Assembly (NCBI GenBank): GCA_020438525.1
Contig: JAGQUL010000084.1
Span: 1 to 10,632, forward strand
Length of the DNA: 10,632 nt
Reading direction: 5' to 3'
Origin: Thermoleophilia bacterium
Lineage (GTDB): Bacteria > Actinomycetota > Thermoleophilia > Gaiellales > SKUG01
Position numbers and translations under genes: made by a program. Below, one piece after another: positions 6,401 through 10,632 of this stretch. Positions within the stretch are counted from its first letter, which is position 1. Each line of letters begins with the position of its first letter. The notes below the pieces were generated by a model, which was not told the DNA's origin, ran no database searches, and saw only the letters and a program-made list of their open reading frames with translations.

Positions 6401-8813
6401 CGGTCGTGGCGGACGACGACGGCAGCTGGAGCGTTGCGTACGTCGCATACACGTAGAAGTACCGGTAGCTCGACCAGCTGCTCGTTCCGCCGAACTCGTC
6501 GGTCGTACGCGCATGCCAGTAGCGTGTGCCGGTCGTCAGCGCCGTTGCCGGTTGCCACGAACCGGTGGCGCCGTTCAGCAGCCCCGAGGCGCTCGTTCCG
6601 CTGGCAAGCAGCGTCCCGCCAGCGTCGGTGCAGCTCTGCGACGTGGACATGCTGGTGGTGCAGACCTCGAACTCGATCGTCGACGTGGCGACGGGATCCG
6701 GATGGTTGACGGTTGCGGTGAACGTGGGCCGGAATCCTGTCGAGCTGTACCACCCGGGGGCGTTCAACGTGGGCGCAGTCGGAAGCGGCGGTGGCGCGGC
6801 TTCCAGGACCAGCGACTGCAGCGCGATGCGGCCAGGCGCCTGCAGTCCGATTCGGTACGTCGTTCCTGCGGTGGCAGTCCAGGTGATCGGGGTCGTGGAC
6901 TGATCGAACTTCTTGCCTGCCACGCGAGTCAGGGTCGGGTGCGTTGCGCCGGTGAACACGCCGACGTCGATCCTTTCCGTCATCGACGCGGGCTCGATCT
7001 GGTACGCACCGGAGCTAGGTGCAGTCCACTGGTACCAGACCGTGACGCCGCTTTCGGACAGGTAGGAGCCGGACAGCGAGCCGGCTTCCCCGGGCTCGCG
7101 GGTGGCACCGACGAAGTCGACGTCGATCGGTCCACCCCCACCGGGAAGCGCCTGCGCTGCCGACAGGTCGTCGTTCGCTGGCGGGGAGGCCAGGTCGATG
7201 TCGAACCCGATGTTGCCTTCTGAACCGTAGTAGCCGCCGATGCGAACGGCGTAGGTCGTTCCGGCCACGACCGGCATCTGCACGCGGCCGCCCATCCCGT
7301 AGGTGTCGAAGCCGCCGCAGCCCTCGTCACGCTCCGCGAGCGTAGTCAGGCCACCCACCGAGCTGCCCGTGTAGACGCCCATCACGCCGTCGTAGTCGCC
7401 GCCGCACGACGAGAAGTCGGCAGTCCCGGATGCCGGTGCGGTCCAGTTCAGCCAGACCGAGCTGCGGTCGCTCCACGGCATCGGCTCCCCCGGCTCCCAC
7501 GACGCGTCGACGTTCGTGCCCGACCAGGAGTCCGACGCGCCGACGAGCGTGATCGCGTCGACGAAGTCGTCGTTCGCGGGGGTCGGGAGCAGCTCGATCG
7601 CGCGTGGCGCCGACCAGGTGGAGGCGTGGGTGAGCTCGTCTGTGGCGCGAGCACGCCAGAAGTAGTCGCCTGGCGGCGTGGCGGTCGTGAATCGAATCGT
7701 CGGTTCATCGCCGTCGTGCTGGCCGGCAACAGATGCAGTAGCAGCAACCGTTCCACCGGCAGCGACGCATGACTGGGCGGGGGTGGGTGCGACGGAGCAC
7801 AGCTCGACGTCGATGTCGTTGACCGCAGCTGGCCGCGGATGGCGAACCCGAACCGTGACGCCGGGTCGCTTCGCCTTGACCTGCACGGCGTCCGATGGTT
7901 CGAGCAGAGCCGGTGGCGCCGGTACGTCGCTGGTCACGTCGATGCGCCGGCCTTCGGTCCATGGCGAGTGAACGCCGGCTCCGTCGACCGCTCGGGCGTG
8001 CCAGTACCATGTGCCGACCGGCAGGGCTGGACTCGTCCACGTCGCATCGTCACCGGGCGTCACCCACCCGGCCGAGGTGCCGCTGGCCTGCAGCGACCCG
8101 CCGCTCGTGACGCAATCCTGGTCGGTCATCGGCGTGCTGCACACCTCGACCTCGGCTCGCAGCTGCGCGCCGGAATCGATCCTGTGCCCGAGCGTTGCCT
8201 CGACATCGAGCGTGGCGAGCGTCACTGCACCGTCGTACGGCCAGACGTCGTCGACCGCTGGACCGTACATTCGAACCAGAAGGGTCGCCGTGCCCGCGTC
8301 GCCCGGGCGGGAGCCGTCGACGGCGATCGAATAGGTCGTGCCGGCGGTGACCGACCACGTGGTCTGTGAGGTGCGCAGCGCCCAGTCCGAGTCGTCCGGA
8401 TCGGGGACGTCGTCTCCCGAGGCGGCCCACGTCAAGGCGCCCACCGACGCACCGGTGTAGACGCCCAGTACGGTGTCGAACGACGCGTCGGACGTCTGGA
8501 CGATCGCGGTGCCGTCCTCCGGGGCGGTCCAGCGGACCCAGACGCTCTGTCGGGCACCGAACGCCGTGTAGTGGTTCGGCTCGCCCGGTTCGGCAGTCGC
8601 CTCGGTCGAGTCGAGCGCGGTCGAGCCTCCGGAGGATGGGATGACTGTCGCTGCAGCGAAGTCGTCGTTGGCGGGGGGCGCCGCCAGCGCGACCGTCGTG
8701 CCGGGCAGCGCCACGACCAGCACGACCGCGAGCACGGCGACGCGCAGGCATGTGCGCGCGCGTTGCCACGCGCGGGGTGTTCGGCTGAGCACGGTGGGCC
8801 GACCCGAGTGCAT
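3471..8813 (-). CDS. Very large secreted modular protein: five PPC-like and eight Fn3-like domains
   Basis: A 1780-residue protein of unknown function. The chosen ATG (8811-8813) precedes an Arg-rich stretch and a hydrophobic helix (about 22-40) ending VALA-APPAN, a standard Sec signal peptide cut near residue 44; a GTG at 8903 would add 30 residues in front without improving it. PPC-like beta-sandwich modules begin at NDD in residues 49, 414, 547, 908 and 1245 and share EPGEP, SVWYxWTAP, VYTGSSVG and AGTTYxIxV. Fn3-like modules ending in YWRARxxDxxxxxSxWS lie at about 183-296, 298-408, 676-789, 790-902, 1031-1134, 1137-1242, 1374-1484 and 1491-1599. Residues 1602-1780 are a different, Trp-rich domain. 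There is no catalytic motif, LPXTG signal or C-terminal membrane helix, so it should be released or held non-covalently; a binding, adhesion or matrix role is inference. Codon use is less C/G-biased than in icd and mdh. It lies directly upstream of the histidine kinase, probably in one transcript. Confidence 0.88.
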   Translation of the reverse strand: MHSGRPTVLSRTPRAWQRARTCLRVAVLAVVLVVALPGTTVALAAPPANDDFAAATVIPSSGGSTALDSTEATAEPGEPNHYTAFGARQSVWVRWTAPEDGTAIVQTSDASFDTVLGVYTGASVGALTWAASGDDVPDPDDSDWALRTSQTTWSVTAGTTYSIAVDGSRPGDAGTATLLVRMYGPAVDDVWPYDGAVTLATLDVEATLGHRIDSGAQLRAEVEVCSTPMTDQDCVTSGGSLQASGTSAGWVTPGDDATWTSPALPVGTWYWHARAVDGAGVHSPWTEGRRIDVTSDVPAPPALLEPSDAVQVKAKRPGVTVRVRHPRPAAVNDIDVELCSVAPTPAQSCVAAGGTVAATASVAGQHDGDEPTIRFTTATPPGDYFWRARATDELTHASTWSAPRAIELLPTPANDDFVDAITLVGASDSWSGTNVDASWEPGEPMPWSDRSSVWLNWTAPASGTADFSSCGGDYDGVMGVYTGSSVGGLTTLAERDEGCGGFDTYGMGGRVQMPVVAGTTYAVRIGGYYGSEGNIGFDIDLASPPANDDLSAAQALPGGGGPIDVDFVGATREPGEAGSLSGSYLSESGVTVWYQWTAPSSGAYQIEPASMTERIDVGVFTGATHPTLTRVAGKKFDQSTTPITWTATAGTTYRIGLQAPGRIALQSLVLEAAPPPLPTAPTLNAPGWYSSTGFRPTFTATVNHPDPVATSTIEFEVCTTSMSTSQSCTDAGGTLLASGTSASGLLNGATGSWQPATALTTGTRYWHARTTDEFGGTSSWSSYRYFYVYATYATLQLPSSSATTGARPRLWATHYQPQSGATSTIEFEICTANPATTQSCAAAGGTVVGSGASSALATSGAVGSWQPASDLAPGAAFWRARVTDDYGVTSDWSNARSMTITATASPPNDDFAAAQVLAGMSASTSGTNVAASSEYGEPSGSYTVWYQWVAPAAATATIDLCGASFDTYLSVYTGSSVGSLTTVASNDDSCGLASSVTFAAAAGTTYQIRVRSYSSTTGTFPLNLATSAPVPSAPTLTAPSDGAYALDASNLTAQFNHPQAGHTGTLEFQVCADSGCTSVLDSGVSGGGIPIGGSGTFTMTTGLPLDTTLYWRARGIDELLYVGPWSSNRTIVIKADAPLAAVTGSPGGASTGDTTPTLHATYRHVNTARPGHVEFQVCTDATCTATVDSGSSGGGLVNGDDATWTVTAPLTAGQTWYWRARVVDNLAQSGPWAQTSTDVIEIPANDDFANAIVLPSQRARFSGTMVNATTEPGEPNIGSGSYAPNHSVWYSWTAPTDMTAQLGVESYDDYLYVTVFTGADLASLSRETYATTYDGTDDPKEFDVTGGTTYYIQVSHSNWYSPGAFTIVLNPASFPATVPLDGPWPHNDIDSQVDTTQLHATWDPATDAVGTVVGYDVCVSAWTGPDPWNWGPECGAVGWTSLGNVTSATIPLAMAVGEQYRICVRTRSLDLFGLPACTTGVSIVAALPAEPPPPTPLGPSHEEEVVDPPTLQARANFNDPADSGTIEFETFAQQMGEGWYCDEGETLETGAWGPGLAQGDVGSFDTTTSAPGGRMCWHARTVDADGDASPWTNVYVYYVQNAPSSITIAVETGTVDAGTVTAGSTALSEFGVSIDTGGGGAELYVNDSSDTVAATCTCGANLLDVPFGSDPDWWPAGDNPGHAGLTVLDTKGEYNGEGGFHSDWRSESRWGYAPASGADLHDIEASKWGAVPGPSTPLYLATAWGQLDVRVGYRMSFDASPLAGTYSTDLVFTALPSSLS
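4017..8675 (-). repeat. Coding tandem modules: (PPC + 2 Fn3-like) repeated, with one lone PPC
   Basis: Inside the secreted-protein gene the modules fall into units: 7590-8675 (PPC, Fn, Fn), 7185-7580 (PPC alone), 6108-7184 (PPC, Fn, Fn), 5088-6098 (PPC, Fn, Fn) and 4017-5087 (PPC, Fn, Fn). Boundaries are estimated from motif positions. Similarity is clear at protein level but also survives as exact DNA: the segment encoding the PPC start is identical over 21 bases at 5068-5088 and 8656-8676, and the STIEFE hairpin segment is identical over 21 bases at 6330-6350 and 6666-6686. This points to growth by duplication of a three-domain unit. Confidence 0.75.
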
Positions 8814-8841
8814 GGTCCATGTATCGGCACGAAACGATTTT

Positions 8842-8853
8842 GCTTGAACAAGC
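8842..8853. promoter_or_regulatory. Short inverted repeat upstream of the secreted-protein gene
   Basis: GCTTG-AA-CAAGC, two 5-base arms around AA, lies 29-40 bases upstream of the chosen ATG of the secreted-protein gene, in a locally AT-richer patch. This is where a promoter or operator would be expected. No convincing -10/-35 pair or ribosome binding site was found for this gene, so it may be leaderless; the site could equally be chance. Confidence 0.25.
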
Positions 8854-8963
8854 GATGATCGAACGGGCCCACGAGTCGCGGGCCGGTCGGAGCGCGGCCG
8901 CACTCGCTTGTCGTCGGCAACGGCAGGATCGCAGCGTTGTCTGGACGGATCCGAGTCGTTTCA

Positions 8964-9017
8964 AGACCGGTCTGCAGACGCATGTGACGACGGGACCGGC
9001 GCACTGCAGACGACTGC
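8964..9017. promoter_or_regulatory. Cluster of palindromes and phased repeats upstream of mdh
   Basis: Two overlapping perfect 10-base palindromes, AGACCGGTCT (8964-8973) and GTCTGCAGAC (8970-8979), are followed by a second copy of CTGCAGACG: copies at 8972-8980 and 9004-9012, 32 bases apart, about three helical turns. ACTGC recurs at 9003-9007 and 9013-9017, one turn apart. The cluster sits just upstream of the proposed mdh promoter in the divergent region and could be a regulator binding site. No known operator was recognised. Confidence 0.3.
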
Positions 9018-9019
9018 GG

Positions 9020-9048
9020 ATGCACGCGCTCGCGCGCAGGAGTAGGCT
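9020..9048 (+). promoter_or_regulatory. Probable mdh promoter
   Basis: TAGGCT at 9043-9048 fits the TANNNT -10 pattern; ATGCAC at 9020-9025 is a weak -35 candidate with a 17-base spacer. Transcription would begin near 9055, about 36 bases before the mdh ATG. The next gene has a similar TAGGGT at a comparable place, which supports the call. Confidence 0.4.
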
Positions 9049-9076
9049 CGCGATCGTCACCGTTTCCCCCTGACAC

Positions 9077-9081
9077 AGGAG
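9077..9081 (+). promoter_or_regulatory. Ribosome binding site of mdh
   Basis: AGGAG is centred 12 bases before the ATG at 9091, with a 9-base spacer. It fixes the mdh start. Confidence 0.75.
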
Positions 9082-9090
9082 CAGCAACAG

Positions 9091-10038
9091 ATGGCTACCG
9101 GCCGCAGGAAGATCACCGTCATCGGCGCAGGCAACGTGGGCGCCACCACCGCGCAGCGACTCGCCGAGCGCGACTACGCCGACGTCGTGCTCGTCGACGT
9201 GGTCGAGGGCCTCGCCGAGGGCAAGGCGCTCGACATGAACAGCGCCGGCCCGGTCGTGGGCTACGAACCCACCGTCACCGGCTCGACCAACGACTACACG
9301 CTCACCGCGGGCAGCGACGTGATCGTGATCACGTCCGGCCTGGCGCGCAAGCCCGGCATGAGCCGCGACGACCTGCTGCTCAAGAACATGGAGATCGTGC
9401 GCACGGTCACCAAGGCGGCAGCGGAGCAGTCGCCGAACGCCGTGATCGTCGTCGTGTCCAACCCGCTCGACGCGATGGTCTTCGTCGCCAAGCAGGTCAC
9501 CGGCTTCCCGCGCGAGCGCGTCATCGGCTCGGCCGGCGTGCTCGACAGCGCGCGCTTCCGCACCAACCTGGCGCGCGCCGCCGGGGTCTCCGTCGAGGAC
9601 GTCCAGGCCATGGTGCTGGGCGCGCACACCGACAAGGACATGGTGCCCATCACCTCGAACGCGATGATCGGCAACGTGCCGGTGTCGAAGTTCCTGTCCG
9701 ACGAGCAGCTGACCGCCGTCGTCGAGGCCACCAAGAAGGGCGGCGCGACCCTGACCGGGCTGATCGGCACGTCGGCGTGGCTGGCGCCGGGCGCCGGCAC
9801 CTGCCTGATGGTCGAGGCGATCATCCGCGATCAGGGCCGGGTCCTGCCGTGCTCGGTCGAGCTGCAGGGCGAGTTCGGCGTCACCGGCGCGTTCGTCGGC
9901 GTCCCGGTCAAGCTGACCGCGGGCGGCGCCGTGGCGGTGTACGAGTTCGATCTCTCCGCCGCCGAGCGCGAGGCGTTCACCAAGTCGGTCGAGGCCAACA
10001 CCTCGCTGATGGAGATCGCCCGCGGCTTCCTGGGCTGA
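9091..10038 (+). CDS. mdh: Malate dehydrogenase (LDH-like type)
   Basis: A complete 315-residue enzyme of the LDH/MDH family, normal length for the group, catalysing NAD-dependent malate/oxaloacetate interconversion in the TCA cycle. The Rossmann motif GAGNVGATTA is at 12-21 and the NAD-ribose Asp at 36. LARKPGMSRDDLL at 84-96 carries Arg86, in the residue position that selects malate (Arg) over lactate (Gln), and Arg92. SNPLDAM is at 123-129. LDSARFR at 151-157 supplies the catalytic-pair Asp152 and substrate Arg155. The catalytic His is 179 in GAHTDKDMVPI. Here the usual GxHGDxMVP is altered: the Gly after His is Thr and there is one extra residue before Met. The start is set by AGGAG nine bases upstream. 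It has its own promoter and terminator, so it looks monocistronic. Codon use is very C/G-rich, like icd, suggesting high expression. Confidence 0.95.
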   Translation: MATGRRKITVIGAGNVGATTAQRLAERDYADVVLVDVVEGLAEGKALDMNSAGPVVGYEPTVTGSTNDYTLTAGSDVIVITSGLARKPGMSRDDLLLKNMEIVRTVTKAAAEQSPNAVIVVVSNPLDAMVFVAKQVTGFPRERVIGSAGVLDSARFRTNLARAAGVSVEDVQAMVLGAHTDKDMVPITSNAMIGNVPVSKFLSDEQLTAVVEATKKGGATLTGLIGTSAWLAPGAGTCLMVEAIIRDQGRVLPCSVELQGEFGVTGAFVGVPVKLTAGGAVAVYEFDLSAAEREAFTKSVEANTSLMEIARGFLG

Positions 10039-10056
10039 GCGACGCGCGCCGGGTCG

Positions 10057-10088
10057 GCCGCGCCCCAGCCGTTGCGGCGGGGCGCGGC
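10057..10088 (+). terminator. Long hairpin terminator of mdh, no U-tract
   Basis: GCCGCGCCCC (10057-10066) pairs perfectly with GGGGCGCGGC (10079-10088); inside, GCCG (10068-10071) pairs with CGGC (10075-10078), leaving loop TTG and one bulged A at 10067. The 14-bp stem starts 19 bases after the mdh stop. No T-run follows, a form common in high-GC actinobacteria. Confidence 0.65.
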
Positions 10089-10101
10089 GCCGCGGTAGGG
10101 T
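10072..10101 (+). promoter_or_regulatory. Probable promoter of the DUF1232-like gene
   Basis: TAGGGT at 10096-10101 as -10 and TTGCGG at 10072-10077 as -35, with an 18-base spacer. The -35 lies in the loop and inner 3' arm of the mdh terminator hairpin. The transcript would start near 10108, leaving a leader of only about a dozen bases that still includes GGGG at 10111-10114. Confidence 0.4.
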
Positions 10102-10120
10102 GACCGGCAAGGGGAACAAC

Positions 10121-10632
10121 GTGTCCAAGCACATCCAGATCTTCAAGGGCTGGGCCGAGACCCTCCGCCAGGACGCCGACGCGATGAAGGCGCTGGTCGA
10201 GAGCGCCGACGCCGACGAGGAGGCCCGCAAGCTGGCGGCGGCGTCGCTGTCGTACCTGGTGACCCGCATGGACCTGGTGCCGGACTGGAGCGAGGGCATC
10301 GGCGCCCTCGACGACGTCATGGTGCTGCGCGTGTGCGCCGCGCTGGTCTCGGGCCACGCGCTCGGCTCGCTGCCGTCGTCGGCGGAGATCGACCTCGGCC
10401 GCATGGGCAACGACGTCGAGAAGATCTACGACTTCCTCGGCGGCGAGCTGCTCGGCAAGCTCAAGAGCTACTGCGTCAAGCTCACCGAGAGCACGGTCCG
10501 TGGTCGCACCCCGGGCGTCATCCTCACCGACGACGCGGCGCGCGCCGCGCTGTACGCGGACGTCGAGGAGGAGATCAAGCGCTCCGGGGTGGTCGTGATC
10601 GCCGACGCCGACGACGCCGAGCTCAAGCTCAA
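10121..10632 (+). CDS. DUF1232/YkvA-like protein, N-terminal part (3' end outside window)
   Basis: The frame is open from GTG 10121 to the window edge, giving 170 residues. GGGG at 10111-10114 with a 6-base spacer serves as the ribosome binding site and decides the GTG start. Residues about 37-75 match the DUF1232 (YkvA) signature: LSYLVTRMDLVPDWSEGIG, then ALDDVMVLR, equivalent to the usual YlvsPlDliPDfipviGylDD; the normal Pro before the first Asp is replaced by Met. The N-terminus (SKHIQIFKGWAETLRQDADAMK) is a predicted amphipathic helix and no membrane segment is seen so far, unlike many YkvA proteins. Residues 76-170 are hydrophilic and not recognised. The biochemical function of this family is not established. 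Codon use matches mdh. It appears to be a separate transcription unit from mdh. Confidence 0.75.
   Translation, partial: MSKHIQIFKGWAETLRQDADAMKALVESADADEEARKLAAASLSYLVTRMDLVPDWSEGIGALDDVMVLRVCAALVSGHALGSLPSSAEIDLGRMGNDVEKIYDFLGGELLGKLKSYCVKLTESTVRGRTPGVILTDDAARAALYADVEEEIKRSGVVVIADADDAELKL

Noticed and set aside
8820..8852. Possible minus-strand promoter giving a leaderless secreted-protein mRNA (GATACA with TTCAAG 17 bases upstream)
   Set aside because: The position would fit a start at the ATG at 8813, but both hexamers match consensus poorly, so it is not listed as a feature.
8814..8903. GTG at 8903 as start of the secreted protein
   Set aside because: It would put about 50 residues before the signal-peptide helix with no better ribosome binding site; the ATG at 8813 gives a more normal, if long, signal sequence.
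8819..9073. 84-codon plus-strand frame in the divergent spacer
   Set aside because: No ribosome binding site before its ATG, Arg-rich with no recognisable motif, and it overlaps the proposed mdh promoter. More likely non-coding regulatory DNA.
8050..10410. 786-codon open frame on the minus strand crossing mdh and the secreted-protein start
   Set aside because: Its translation is Arg/His/Asp-rich and low in complexity, and it is antisense to mdh, whose catalytic motifs are unmistakable. It is a high-GC shadow frame.

Overview
The window comes from a high-GC bacterium. Gene style fits Actinomycetota: strongly C/G-ending codons in the metabolic genes, TAGGNT-type -10 elements close to the start codons, and a long terminator hairpin without a U-tract. 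A deep-branching class such as Thermoleophilia is my best guess, because secreted proteins of the NDDF/EPGEP/WTAP module type next to TCA-cycle genes would fit there. That placement is inference, not read from a marker gene.

Layout, left to right. (1) The C-terminal 222 codons of isocitrate dehydrogenase (+), ending in a clean intrinsic terminator. (2) A short convergent spacer that is not empty: it holds the last ~40 codons of a PIN-domain (VapC-like) protein on the + strand, evidently a gene remnant, whose end overlaps the 3' end of the next gene. (3) A minus-strand pair transcribed right to left: a 1780-residue secreted modular protein (3471-8813) and, 46 nt after its stop codon's last coding neighbour region (48 sense bases between stop and start), an 856-residue membrane histidine kinase (852-3422). 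(4) A 277-bp divergent regulatory region. (5) Malate dehydrogenase (+), a 14-bp-stem hairpin terminator, and the start of a DUF1232/YkvA-like gene that runs off the right edge.

The two flanking metabolic genes catalyse TCA-cycle steps and look like conserved core genes. The minus-strand pair between them looks like an accessory block: mixed codon usage, a huge repetitive secreted protein and an orphan kinase with no response regulator in view. The secreted protein carries five PPC-like beta-sandwich modules and eight fibronectin-III-like modules in a near-regular order (PPC + two Fn3-like), then a distinct C-terminal domain. Its pairing with a kinase that has a MASE1-type membrane sensor and a large extracytoplasmic loop is the most interesting functional hint here: a surface/secreted protein and an envelope sensor that may be co-expressed. 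No RNA genes, CRISPR arrays, insertion sequences or phage genes were seen.
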